Source of the DNA: Triangularia verruculosa
Lineage: Eukaryota > Ascomycota > Sordariomycetes > Sordariales > Podosporaceae
NCBI GenBank assembly: GCA_033296885.1
Contig: MU863912.1
Span: 124,001-188,000 of the forward strand
Direction of reading: 5' to 3'
Length of the DNA stretch: 64,000 bases
The notes beneath the pieces were generated by a model. The model was given only the letters and a program-made list of their open reading frames with translations. It did not search any database and was not told the origin of the DNA. The first letter of the stretch is position 1. Each line of letters begins with the position of its first letter. The translations under genes and the position numbers were made by a program. This document shows, in pieces, positions 20,601 to 32,916 of the stretch.

Positions 20601-23600
20601 TCGAAATACATGCATCAGCTGGCTGAGGATGCTTCGCAAGGAGGTCCAAACCTGCACAGATATGTCTACAGCGCAGCAATTACAACAGCGGGCTCTCGGC
20701 GCTGCTCTCCTTTGTCGACGCACGTTCATGATCAACCTCGGCCAGACCGCTCCCCTCGATCCTGTGTCATTGGAAGCATATATCGAGTCTACTGTGGCAA
20801 TCCAGGAGAACATGACGACTGAACTTGACTCACTTTCTCAAACGACCCTTCACGACCTCGTGTTTGCAACCAAGCTGTCATATCAGCTTCAGAATGTTGT
20901 AGCACAATCGATCAGTCAGCACCCCGAAGGCCTGTACAATGCCCTGAAGCAATTTTGGCCGGACGCTGAACGTCTGGACCCCGCAACTTCGACTGTTGTT
21001 GTTGAACAGCCCGGCTGGATTCGGTGCGAGCTCACAGAAACGGACCTCGATCATCACCAAGCCGTGCACCTGAATTTTCTTCTCGGAACTCTTCTTGTCA
21101 ATGGCAAACCTGTTGGCGTAAGTCGAATATCAGCAGATGAGATGTAACAAGTAGGCTAACAGGAAAACAGAGACTTCCTCAGAATACCCAGAATGAGGTG
21201 GTGGTGAAGGAGTTGTTTGGGGATCAGCCTCTGATGGTTTATCAGTCATCCCTTCCGTCAATGACTTACAGTGAGTCAATACCCAAGCTTAATTGGCTGG
21301 AATTTCGTGACTAACTTGCCGGGTTAACAGCCCTCAAATACCAGCCGAAGTGTGTGACCGTTCACATCGGATACGAAAGGGGCGAGACAGTTGTCATAGC
21401 GCGGTACAATCACCTGCTTGTGCGCCTGATCCCTCGTGAAAGCTTCTGTCGGAAAAATGTCTTCGATCTACCAAGTCCCCTTATATGGGAGAATTTTCAT
21501 TGGCTGTAAGTAATTCTGACCAGGCCACCAATTCCACGCCATTTTGCAAGCCTGACCTTCGTGCTAGAAACTTGAAGACTGGTCGCCTCTACATTACGCC
21601 GCGCAACAATCGATGGAACTTTGGCAACGTCTTGAACTGGGAAATTGATATACACAGCGGCTACGCCCAGCGTCAGCAGCGTGGCGGCGGGGTGGTCAAT
21701 CTGGTGAATCCCATGACCCCGCTTTTCCAGCGAATTGCCAACATCGTCCACGGCCTCGCCCAAGGACAACACTTGCTTGTCACGCAGAAGGCCCAAGCCC
21801 AGTCATCCCTTGAGGTTCGAGTCAACAAGCTAGAACTGTTGTTCTTCGTCAACCACAACTCCCTTCTTTATTCACCTCAGCTTGGCCTCGAGATTGATCC
21901 ACTGCAGGATGCCGGCACCTGGTACGGGCTTGAACACAAGTTGGTCTGCCGAAGGGTCCACAATCCATTCCGTCGGACAATTCTAGTACCGCTACCCGCT
22001 TCTGGTGCCCAGGGCTTTCGGTTCAGACGATCTGATTGTCATGTTGACGTTGTTGTCGGTCTGAGTGACAAATACGGAAAATTCGACATCAATGACACTC
22101 TGGGCAGAATCGACTGCGCCGCTGAGCCAGCACTGGTTTATGCCAAAGCTTTGATCCACGCGCTCACGTCATTTCCCTTGCCCGACCCCTTGACTGGCCG
22201 CACTGGAACCGAAGAAAGCCTCCACTGGCTACAATCAGGAATTTGTCGCCCCTGGACAGTCCTCGGAAACGAAGTACCGCTATTATTGCAGGTTGCAAGC
22301 CTCACACCAACTAGGGAGTATTACCCATCGGGCCTCAAGGGTATGAAGACAGACTTCTGGGATGAGCACCTTACGACTCACATACAGCATCCGCTCTATC
22401 GACCGGTCGTGCAGCAGATTCTTTCTATATCCAACGATCTGAGGATGTTTCACCCACCTCGAGAAAATGAGGACATCTCACTTGATCTACTCCCGGCAGG
22501 TGGTGAACCTTGGCTCAACAAAAGGGCCTTGGCCCGACGTCGACTGTATGAGAGAAGGGAAGGGAATAGCGACGCAGCGATGACTTCTGGAAGTGTGGAT
22601 CGCGTCTACCTTTCGCGGGACAAGAGCAATAACTACGACAAACTCTACAAAAGAGTCATGGAAACGTCGCATTTCTTGCGGACACGGCCGGCCAAGTTCC
22701 AAACTCCGAGCAATTTGGCCGCCATTTTTGCCTTGGGCAATGTCGTTGGTGGGTATGGCGAGAAATACGACAAGGTGTCCCTTAATGACCGAATGTACAC
22801 GGACATTCAAGAGAACTGGGGCGCTCTTGTGGAGTTCTGTCGAGCTCGGAGCCAATCCTGCTACAGCCTTGTGTTCCTCTTCGCCAATTTGGCTTTTCGT
22901 GAGGCCACAGACGACAGTCTTCTCAGGGGACTTGTGGCATTTGCCGTTCTGCGGGAACTTCGTGAGCTACCTCTTCCGAGGCCATGGCCCTTGTACTTCA
23001 ACTTTCGCCCTGGAGCTGTACCTCAGTTGGAAGACATCATCAAGCTTCTGCAGCCTTTCAAGATTCCGCCACCGCCGGATGAGACAGAAAATCTCGGCGC
23101 ATTTCTCACGGCAAAGCAGCGACGCAAGATACAGGCTGCCAAGGACGCTCATGAGATCAGAAGTGAGAATGACTGTCACCAACTAGCAAAGGTCATACTC
23201 GCCCAATGGCCGTGCGAGAAGCCAGATCTCTCGAAGATAGCGAGTGGTCAGCTTTTGCTGGATGTTGCTGCTGCATTTAAGGTGATTTCTCCCGAGTGGC
23301 AGCGGCTATACCGCAACATGGAACTCTGCAGTCATCTCAAGGAAGTCCAGGTGATTCTAGATGAGCATCACCAAGAGGGTCAGTACAGTCCTGCTAGCAT
23401 CGTGGCTGCTGAGGAGATTATGTTGCGTCGTGTGCGTGGAGGCGAGGTGCCTGCGTTGAACGAAAATCTGCTGGGGAAGACTTTCGATTCCCATCTTTCA
23501 TTTCAGGCCATCAAGGCGACAGGGTCCCTCGCTGAGTGGTGTCCTCTTGCCAGCCTGCCCCAGGATGGACGCCAAGCTTCCAAGCAAGTGAACAATAGGG

Positions 23601-26600
23601 CAATTGCAAGTAACGCCCAGCCGCAAATGTCGGCGTGGGAGATCAAAAGATACATCGACGAGCTTCAGGAGATTGTAGACACACTGGGAACAAGCAAGTC
23701 ATTGGTTCGCCAGAAGTATGCTCAGGATCTCCGCTGCAGTTTGCAAGCTCTGAAGAGTTTCAAGACCCCTGCCCAACTTGCCAAGCCATTCCTCGCCATC
23801 AGGCCCAACAATGCTGCAAAAGCCGAAGTCATTCGTCTCTTCGAGGCCTTAAAGGGATCGCTGGTTGCAGAGACCTTGTGCTTCTCTTCTCGCCGAATTG
23901 ACTGGCTGCGGATTGCAGGGCTATGGCCTGCCATGACCACCACAGCCTTACTGGAACAGTTGAGATCCACCAGCAATACGGCTTTCGGGCCTGGCATGCG
24001 GGAAGGGCTCATAAAGCTTGGACTTGCCCTGACCAAACTCCAAAGGGAGATGAGGCTCAATGACTGTGTCATGGCAGGTGACACCTCTCGCTATCAGGAC
24101 GAAGAGGCCAACACGGGTCATCAAAACTGGGATCCGGCCCAGCACCCCGATTGGCTGCTTTTGGAGATCGAAGCCAACCTCTTGATCAGACCCGGGCAGA
24201 TTGACGTAGCGCGGGCCACCATCTCGCCCGAATCCGGGAGCAACTCAGTCTTGCAGATGAATATGGGGGAAGGCAAGACTTCATGCATTATTCCCATGTG
24301 CGCTGCCTTCATGGCTGACTCGAAAAGCCTTGTGCGTGTGATCGTGCCCAAAGCACTTCTGCTGCAGACAGCTTTGTTGCTTCAGTCGCGATTGGGTGTG
24401 ATGCTGAATCGCCACATTCGTCATATTCCCTTCTCTCGACGAACATCAACACAGGAGGGCAATGTTAAACTGTATTTCGACATCCACAAGCAGAGCATGA
24501 TCAATGCGGGTGTCATGCTTTGTTTACCTGAGCACAACCTTTCTTTCATGTTGAGCGGGCAACAAAGGCTCCTCGACGGCAAAATCAACGAAGCGAAGCC
24601 GATGATGAAAGTGCACAATTGGATCAAATCCCACGCTCGAGATATCTTGGACGAGTCTGACTACACCTTGGCGACACGCACGCAACTCATCTATCCTTCA
24701 GGCAACCAGATGTCTGTCGATGGGCGTCCCCACCGCTGGCTCACGATCCAGGCCCTTCTCAGCCTTGTTGATCAACATCTTTACGGCTTGCAAAGCTCAT
24801 TCCCGAACTCGCTCGAGGTGGTTCGGAGGCCTGGTGGTGGATTTCCCTTGATCTACTTCCTCCGACAGGATGTGGAAGACGAATTGCTTCATAGGCTGAC
24901 ATCTGACATTACCAATGGGCTTGGTAACATTTTGCCGATGCATCTCTTGAATGTGGGACAGCGGCGCGCAGTGGTCGACTTCTTATCCCCAGCAAAGACC
25001 AAGCTCGGCCAGACCACTTTGGACACGCTGAGGAAGATGTGTCCAGAGAGGCCGGAGGTGAGACAGACGGTCTATCTGCTCCGCGGCCTGTTGGTGAATC
25101 GCATCTTGATCATGACCCTGAAGAAGCGATGGAACGTGCAGTACGGCCTGCATCCCAATCGAGATCCGGTCGCTGTCCCTTTCCACGCCAAGGGTGTGCC
25201 GTCTGACCAATCTGAATGGGGCCATCCAGACGTGGCAATCCTCTTCACTTGCCTTGTGTTTTATTACGACGGAATTCTGGAATCACAGCTCAGGCAAGCA
25301 CTAGCCCGCGTGCTCAAGTCCGATGACCCGTCGACCGAGTACGATAAGTGGGTTCAAAGCTGCAACGACTTCCCAGAATCACTCAAGGCCTGGAATGGGA
25401 TCAACGTGGAGGACAACGTCCAAATTCATGAGATCTGGAAAGCGGTTCGATACCGGACGGTGGTTATTGACTACTATCTGAACAATTTTGTCTTTCCACG
25501 TCATGCAAAGCAGTTCAAGGTCAAGCTACAGTCCAGCGGTTGGGACATTCCGCTTTTCTCCGCCGTAACAGAAGAGGCAAAGTTATCCAAAGTTGGCGTC
25601 AAGGCGCTTACAACAGGTTTCAGCGGCACGAATGACAACCGTACCATGCTGCCGCTCACAATTCAGCAGGCGGATCTCCCAACGCTCTCCCATACCAACG
25701 CCGAAGTACTGACCTATCTGCTTTACGAGCGATCCAGAAGATGCCAAGTCATTACCGATCGATACGGGATGAGAGCCACTGAGCGCGATCTCCTGTACTT
25801 GCTCAAGGAGCGCAACATACAGGTTCTAATCGATGCCGGGGCACAGATCCTGGAGATGGATAACATGACTCTTGCAAAGACATGGCTATCCATTGACGGT
25901 CGTTGCAATGCCGCTCTCTACTTTGATTCTTCCAACAAGCCATGGGTTATCGATAGACAAGATCGACGGACACCTCTCTTGGCTTCGCCATATGCGGATG
26001 ACTTGTCACGGTGCCTCGTATATCTTGACGAGGCCCACACTCGAGGGACAGATCTCAAACTTCCTCTGGATGCCTGTGGTGCCCTGACTGTTGGCCAAGG
26101 GCAGTCTAAAGATCATACGGTACAAGCCGCCATGAGATTGCGCCAACTTGGGAAGAGCCAGCGCATTATGTTCTTCGTTCCCCCAGAGGTCAATCAAGTG
26201 ATCAAGGACCTACGGAAAAAGACAGTATTTGACAAGATTGACTCGCATGATGTTATTTGCTGGCTTCTCGACAACACTTGTGATGGCATTGAGCAGCTAC
26301 AGCCTCTTTACTTCTCCCAGGGTATGGATTTCTGCAGAAGGACACAGGCAGCCATCGATAACCCGGACTGCCTGACCCACCCAGGCCAACAAGCGAGCTA
26401 TGTGGCAGCCATCAAACAAAATGAGCTCCAGACTCTACAGGAGATGTATGAGCCGAAGATCAAGGTGAAGGCGGCAAAGCTCTCGGCTGAGGCGTCATCC
26501 TCACATCCAAAGGTTTCAGGATTTTTGAGGGAGCTCAATAACCGTCGCAAGGGCTTCCAGGACACCGGACGAGCCGTGCATGGGTCAGCATTGCAGGAGG

Positions 26601-27745
26601 TAGAACAGGAGCGCGAAGTGGCGTTTGAGGTTGAGACGGTCCGCCAGGTCAAGAAACCGGTGATATACGATGCGCTTACCTTTCCCGGTCTTGGCCGCGA
26701 AATCGAGATATTTGCCCGGACTGGAAGGATTCCGCCTGGCAGCCTATCCGTCTGCCATGTTTTCGAGCTGCTTAGCCGGACAGCTGTTGGCCGAAAACAC
26801 AAGATAAGGGCCGAGGACCAGACCTCGCAGTTGTTCGTGTCGGTCGAATTTGGGCGTACGGTCAGACTATTCACTGATCTGGCGAAGGATACCTTCTTGC
26901 GGCCGGTGAATTGGATTCTGTGGAGCGGATCCATGCAGACGGCCATCGTTTTGATCCCGGAGGAGGCTGAAATCATGATCCAAATGATTCGCGATAGCAT
27001 CACTCACCCACGCGTTCACCTTATCTGTTATGCCTCGCCGGTCACGAGAAGTATGCTGCCGTTCAACAAGCTCAACTTTTTCAGCATGCCACCGCTGCCC
27101 GAGGGGTGGGCTGCGCCCCAATGGCTGAGGACTGAGCTTGGCATCCTCGCTGGTCGACTGTATTTTGAGTGGGAAGAGTACGAAGCTTTGTGCAAATCCC
27201 TCGGTGTGGATGCCAATGATGGCACTACCAAGAACTTGGGTCTCTTTGACGGTGAAGACCAAGGGTATGGAGGCGATGGCGCAGGTGATGGGCGACATGA
27301 GCTTGTTTTGAAGAAGGCTCAAAACAACAGCTTTGCGCCCCGGCCGTTGACGTTCCTACAAGAGTGGCTTGCTATTCGAAGGCATGGCCAGGACTTTGTT
27401 CATACTCCCATGGGATTCCTAACGCAGAGCAAGCCGCTGCAGAAGAACCACCCTTTCTTTGGTGGTGTGTTGTCCCCCCAGGACGGTAGCACGCTTCCGC
27501 TGGGTTTGCCTACGAGTTCTGGTATCAATGGAGGCGAAACCGGCCGTGATGATGAAGAAGACTACTTTGACGACGGACTGGACGATATGGGTGCCAACGG
27601 AGGGGTGGAGGGTGATGGTTTCAAGGGGGGGAAGGAGGTGGTGTATGACGAGAGCGAGCTGTTGTCTGGAATGTCCGGGTCAGGGAGTTATGACTTGTCG
27701 GATTCCTCGTCGTCGTCGGACAACGATGGGTATTATCGGACTTGA
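17663..27745 (+). CDS. Giant DUF6606/DUF3638/DUF3645 P-loop protein, 3266 residues
   Basis: Six exons: 17663-19451, 19506-19862, 19916-21117, 21171-21270, 21331-21505 and 21568-27745. Every junction keeps the frame and the sum is exactly 3267 codons. I chose ATG 17663 because MEVALFNHLALPVRVP is the family's usual start. The N-terminus is DUF6606-like. Around residues 2090-2260 lies the DUF3638 region with a Walker A-like MGEGKTS (Lys2111) and a DEAD-like DILDESD (Asp2236-Glu2237). DUF3645 follows with GFSGTNDNR near 2558 and LDEAHTRGTD near 2695. The C-terminal 70 residues are acidic and Ser-rich. These proteins are often labelled ubiquitinyl hydrolase in databases; the visible motifs instead resemble a superfamily 2 ATPase. 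Its cellular role is unknown. Introns are 53-62 nt with CTAAC-type branch sites. Confidence 0.88.
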
Positions 27746-28762
27746 GATTGGTGTCCCAATATGGGTTATGAGGCTTTTCCTTTGTGTTGCTGGCTTTTGT
27801 TTGTCTGGGTTGGAGTTTGAGGGTTTATTTTTGTCTGCATGATACCGTGGGCAATTGTGGCGATTTTAGAGGCTATGGGCATTGTGTGGGATCTAAATGG
27901 GTCACATTGGGCCTGTTGGATTTGTGGGAAATTTGTACAAATGACATATGGGTAAATACCTGTGGGAATGGGGATAACGGTGGCGCTTGGGATTTGTTGT
28001 GGTATTGCGATGGGTTTTGTGAGCATATTAGACTTTGTGGGAATAGAACTCTGTACATGTCCACTTTTTATCAGTCCATGCTAAGTTCCTGGTGATCATT
28101 CCATCAAAACTGTGGGAGGCCCCATGTCTGGATTTTCTCTGGTGTCTAGGCTCTCTCAGCCCTACCGCTCCCTGACACATATCTCACTGCCATCAGCAGC
28201 CACATTGCAGAGGATCCGTGGTGGTGAGTAAGCACTGTCTCACCAGCAGGCAAATGCCGAAGACTTCACACCGAGGAAGATGCCTTTTGGGCCTGTCAAA
28301 ATGCAGCCTGTCAGATTCTAGTCTTACCTCGAGGTGACAGGCAACAGTCAATTACTCAATAAAATAGCAAGCTCTCAAAAATGCTATAAATGTCTTGGAG
28401 TTTGGTGCTGATGATTTTCGCTGCAGCTGCGCATCTTCGGTCTACATGTATGTGCTTGGGGCTTTTATCTGGCTGCCTATCGCCCGCCAAACTCACGCAA
28501 ACGTTACTAAGCGCAGATGGGAAAAGGTCCATAATTTGTAGATATATAGCCTCTTGACTTTTAGGGATATTTCCATTCGATCGATAGTTCTGTCCTGCTT
28601 TCTTCTCACTGTGCAGCTCGTGATCGATGCTACCTGATGAAACTTGCATAACCCTAACCCTTTATAGGCCCCTTTTTAACGCCTAAATTATTTGCTTCCC
28701 ACCCACCGCAACGCCCGCTTTCACCTTCAGGTGCCATCTACACAAACGTTAAAGGGTCTTAA
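27746..28762. other. Intergenic with a telomere-like motif
   Basis: G/T-rich 3' flank of the giant gene, then about 700 bases without coding features. TAACCCTAACCCTTTATAGG at about 28651-28670 carries two telomere-type CCCTAA units, roughly 100 bases before the ATG at 28763. CCCTAACCC boxes close to start sites also occur in fungal promoters (telobox). Confidence 0.45.
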
Positions 28763-29676
28763 ATGGCGGTGGATACCTACACGATAGAAGTCGTCCCCTT
28801 CTCCCAGTACAACTGGACGTTTGAACACCCAGGCTGGCTCAACCTCAAGTATGTCCCTCCTTTCCGCCCTTCCATCAACGTTTTGGCTAAACCCCCTATA
28901 GTCCAGCCGCCGTGGCATTGATCACAGTCTTTCTCACGCTAGGGTATTACCTCTCCCTCGAACTCTTCCTCTTGACCCTCCACACCTTCCGTAACAGGAA
29001 GACAGTTTACTTTTACGCGCTCCTCGTCTCGACGGCTGGGTTGGTTCTGCAATCGACGGGGTATATCCTCAAGGCGTTTGAGAACCCTTGTCCAGCGGTG
29101 TTTGTGACGATACTTTGTAAAGTAGGCTGGGTATCGAATGTAACTGGGTTCTCGGTGGTACTGTGGTCACGGCTACATCTCATCACTCGAAACAGGACGT
29201 TGCTGAAGGTGATGCTGGGTATGATCGTTGTTAACGCTGTGGTGCTGCACACACCGATCGTTGTGTTTGAGTTTGGGCTGCTTTCCTCGGTGGGAGAGAG
29301 GGAGAAGTGGCTTTTGCCGATGGAGGTTATGGAGAGGATACAGCAGACGGTGTTTACGCTGCAGGAGACGGTGTTGAGTGGGTTGTATATTGTTTTTACG
29401 TTTAGGTTTTTGAGGTCGGGGTATGAGGGGGTGGGTGCTGCGGCGGAAAAGGAGAATAAAGTGGTGAGAAGGGTGGTGGGGTTGTTGATAGGGGTTCAGG
29501 TGCTGGCTGTTGGGTTGGATGCGGGTTTGACGGCGTTTGACTTTTTGAATATGTTTACGCTGAAGTGCACGTTACACCCGTTTGTATATGCGGTTAAGTT
29601 GAGGTTGGAGTTTGTGGTGCTTAATCAGCTGGTTGAGATTGTTAAGGGGGGGTTATTAGTTAGGGGGAGGGGGTGA
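28763..29676 (+). CDS. Multi-pass (about seven-TM) fungal integral membrane protein
   Basis: Exon 1 (28763-28848) encodes MAVDTYTIEVVPFSQYNW and a short extracellular segment with an N-glycosylation-type NWT. A 53-nt intron (GTATGT/CTATAG) joins it in phase 2 to exon 2 (28902-29676); total 286 residues. Hydrophobic segments lie near 33-53, 66-85, 100-125, 140-160, 180-200, 222-245 and 250-265, and the W-x-R-L-H-L-I segment after the third resembles the intracellular loop of fungal rhodopsin-like membrane proteins (DUF7703-type). No transporter or enzyme motif is seen. It may be a receptor-like protein but that is inference from topology. The second exon becomes very G/T rich towards its 3' end. 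Confidence 0.8.
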
Positions 29677-29934
29677 TGACGGTGGGACAGGGTGGTTGGA
29701 TGGGAGGAAGGAAAGAGGGGGTTGAGGCTGGGTGTACTACGGGTAAAAGTGGGGAGGAAGGGAGAAAGGAGGAGGTGTTTAATGTCCCGTTGTCTATAAA
29801 GGGGTCGGCTGAGTCGGTTGACTTTCTCACCAGAGCGGTGGTTGCTGAGGGGAATCATGGTTCAGCTCAGGTATGATTAGGTACGAGTCAAAGGTTTGTC
29901 TGGGTGCCTCCTAGGTACCTGGATTATCCCCCCA

Positions 29935-30281
29935 TCACTCAGCGACAAGAACCCGCTCCGCATTCCTCCTGGCCAGAACCCGCTTCACACCCCTCGAGCC
30001 CAGTCCCTTGAACCAGCGCTGGATGGCCATGGCTGCCTGCGCTGGAAGTCGAATTATGGCTTTATCATGTTCCGAACGGCGCGTCGAAGAATTATGATTG
30101 TCGCCTGAGATGGCTTGTGTCTCTTCATTACCCTCCACGTTGAAGATCGGTTCATTTTGAGGAGTAGACGAGAACCTGTAAGGAATATGGTTAGGTAGGT
30201 ATATAACCCAGCATGTAGAGATGGAACTTTTCCTTACGGTAGGTGAAGCAATGGCCACCCTATCCCCTCCAGAGCTTCCAT
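29935..30281 (-). CDS. Possible 94-residue spliced hypothetical protein
   Basis: Exon 1 (30281-30238) starts at ATG 30281 with MEALEGIGWPLLHLP. A 62-nt intron (30237-30176) has a good GTAAGG donor, a CCTAACC branch site and a TTACAG acceptor, and joins exon 2 (30175-29935) in phase 2. The product is acidic in the middle and ends with a basic amphipathic stretch (IQRWFKGLGSRGVKRVLARR). I recognise no family. The clean intron is the main argument; the short length and absence of motifs keep confidence low. Its start lies only 66 bases from the end of a transposon-like element. Confidence 0.45.
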
Positions 30282-30346
30282 CTTGCATTGCAAGTTCGAG
30301 ATGAGATACCTAGCCGAGTTGCCAAATTTTGTGTTAGGTATGCAGA

Positions 30347-30926
30347 CAGGGTGGGCAATGAGATGAGTCGGGCCGAGCCGGAGCCAAACTCGGCCCATCT
30401 CACGGATCGGGGCCAGAACTCGGCTCCTGGCCGGGGCGAACTCGTCTCGATACCACCGGCTTACCGTATAATCTCGCGAAAGTCGGATTTGCCTATGGAG
30501 ATTGCAGGGGTGTTCTGGCCAATCCCACCGTCTCCTCTCTGTCTGCAAGGCAATGCAAGCAAGGAAGTTTAGGAACGGGTTAGGGATAGAGCCCATCAAA
30601 AGTCTCCACAGGCAAATCCGACTTTCGCGAGATTATACGGTAGTGGGACGAGCCGGAAGTGGTTATTCCGTTCCGGCACCCGGCGCCACCCCTCGGCCCC
30701 ACAAGGGCACCGGTGTCCGGCACCCGGTCCTTCCGGACCTCGGGGCCCACCGGCTGCACCCCATATATAACCCTAACCCTCAAATATCTTCCGTCTCAGT
30801 GAGCCAGTGGGACGAGCCAATAGGAAGACTCGGCTTGGCTCTGGTCAAAATTGCTTCAACTTGGCCCAGCTCGTTGACTCGGCTCACCTAAAGAGCTGAG
30901 CTGGGCTCATCTCATTGCCCACCCTG
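30347..30926. mobile_element. hAT-like miniature transposon (MITE), 580 bp
   Basis: The ends are inverted repeats: CAGGGTGGGCAATGAGATGAG at the left and its complement (CTCATCTCATTGCCCACCCTG) at the right. They start with CAG and are flanked by 8-bp direct repeats TATGCAGA (30339-30346) and CATGCAGA (30927-30934), as for hAT elements. The interior is rich in GAGCC/CTCGGC subterminal motifs and has no transposase ORF, so it is non-autonomous. A second miniature element is nested inside at 30462-30642. Confidence 0.8.
30462..30642. mobile_element. Nested TA-flanked miniature element with 33-bp terminal inverted repeats
   Basis: The left end TACCGTATAATCTCGCGAAA... is repeated perfectly inverted at 30610-30642 for 33 bases. 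The elements begin and end with TA, consistent with a TA target duplication as in Tc1/mariner-type (pogo/Fot) transposons. The interior of about 115 bp is non-coding. A diverged single end of the same family is at 43073-43104. Confidence 0.82.
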
Positions 30927-32328
30927 CATGCAGATATTAAAAATATTCCAAAATCAGTTGCTTTTAAGAAGAGTTGAGATTGAAGATCTACTTGATAAGC
31001 AGTGTTGGCAACGAGCCAAATTATAGCTTGGCTTATAAGGCAAGCCGAGTTAAGCCGGTAAGTTAAGTTAGGTTTGAAATTAGCTAAGTTAGGTTAAGTT
31101 GATTTACCGGCTCGGCTTGCCGGCTTATAAGTAATAAGTTAGGTATATTAACTTATATATTCTTGATACAGAAAATAAAAATATATCCTGAATATTGAGG
31201 TAAAAGTGGTAATATTAGGTGATGTAGGAAGATGGAGGAAAGGCTGGGCAAGCCGGAGGCTTACCGAGACCTTATACCTCACGTAAGTGGCTAGTGAAAG
31301 ATGATGACTAATATAATATAATTAATATAGGTCCTCTACCTAGATATCCTATATTAAATGCCGGCATAATAAAAGTCCAGTGTCCTTACTAGACGTAGTG
31401 TCCTTATTACTCCTCAATCCTAGGGCTTATTATAAGGCTCAATAGAATCTAAAGGAAAAGACTTTCGTTGATGGTATTGTATTATGTAGATTCTAAGGTA
31501 CAGAAGAAAAAAGAAAATAAATAAATGACTCTGCCGGGAATTAAATATAAACTTATTAGTGTTTATATTTAATAAAAGTAAGACCTATATAATATAAAAG
31601 ATAGTACGAGTATTATAGTATATACTATATATTAAATTAGTAGTAAAGCTGTTAATTCGTAATATCCACCCTTATAAGTGAGGCTTGGCCCCCGAATCAT
31701 TAAATTAAAAAAAATTATTATAAAAAGTCGAAAAAATAATACTATATATAGAAATCGAACTATGGTACTTTCTACGTTATAGGTCGTTAACTAATTAATT
31801 AACGGTTTGCATTCTTAAATCAAAGGAGAATTAACCCGGAAGGATCTATAATATAGTTTTTTAAGGTCTTTAGTCTTATACTATTATATTATTTATTTAG
31901 TTAATTTAAATATAGCTTTTATAGCCCGGAGTAAAACGAATTTAACGATTATTTCTTTTTTTATTTAACTTTTTAAAGGTATTCCTTATTTAACCGGTAT
32001 TTCGTTTTTTACGTAATCTTTTATAAATTTATTATTTTTTATTACTTTTAATTATTTCATTAATTACTTTAGTAGACCTTTTACCTTCCTTAAAATTATT
32101 ATATTTAGTACTTAATATAGTAATATAGTTATATAAGTCGTTTTTAATATCGTTATTAGTTATGTAATATTATATTTTAGTTATCGGTAATCTTTTATTT
32201 AAATAAAATGTATATTAATTTAAAAGAAATTATTATTATTTTTTTAAATAATTGCTATTAATATATTAATATCATTAGTTTTAAGAACTCCGGAAAAGCT
32301 ATATATTAACGGAGTATCTATTATTTAT

Positions 32329-32916
32329 TGTTGAAATAGGTGTCTCGCAGGCCTGTATAATGTAGGCCTGCGCTGGGGACCGAAGATATAGTGTCTCGCA
32401 GGTCTGTATGATGTAGACCTGCGCTGGGAACCGAAGATTGGCGTAGTGTACTTAAAATGAAGGAGGCTATATCTGCAGCCTACGACAGTGGCTAGGCACT
32501 GAAGGAAGATCAATCACAGGGGCGGCGCCCTATAATATATAAGGTGATTACAGTAATACAGGCTTGTGAGGCACTGAAAGATGTGGTGAACCAGTATATT
32601 GAATTGACTTAATAGGCAAGAAAAGCATCACAGTAAATAGTCCTGAGGGCAAGCCTCTTATAGATCTTCAGCTCCGTATTCCTCCCCCAATCCTTTCTCC
32701 GTTGCCGTACGCTAAGTATCTGGAACTCCGGACGCTAGCTATACAGATCTCCAGGTTAAATCGGAGGTCCGTTCGGAGGTCTGAAAGCTTATATGATCGC
32801 CACGGTAGAGCGTTAGTGAGCATGTGATTCCAAGCCATTGTATTGCCTCTGAGGTCCTGTATTCTACAGGGCTCAGATACACTGTAAAATCCACAAGCAA
32901 AAGCTGTATTTTAACA
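32329..32916. mobile_element. Solo LTR, 588 bp, with perfect 5-bp target duplication
   Basis: A GC-moderate island in AT-rich DNA. It starts TGTTGAAATA and ends TATTTTAACA, imperfect inverted LTR ends of the TG..CA type, and is flanked by TTTAT on both sides (32324-32328 and 32917-32921). Near its start a roughly 53-bp unit with TGTCTCGCAGG(C/T)CTGTAT is present twice in tandem (about 32341-32438). No internal retrotransposon sequence remains, so it probably formed by LTR-LTR recombination. Confidence 0.85.
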
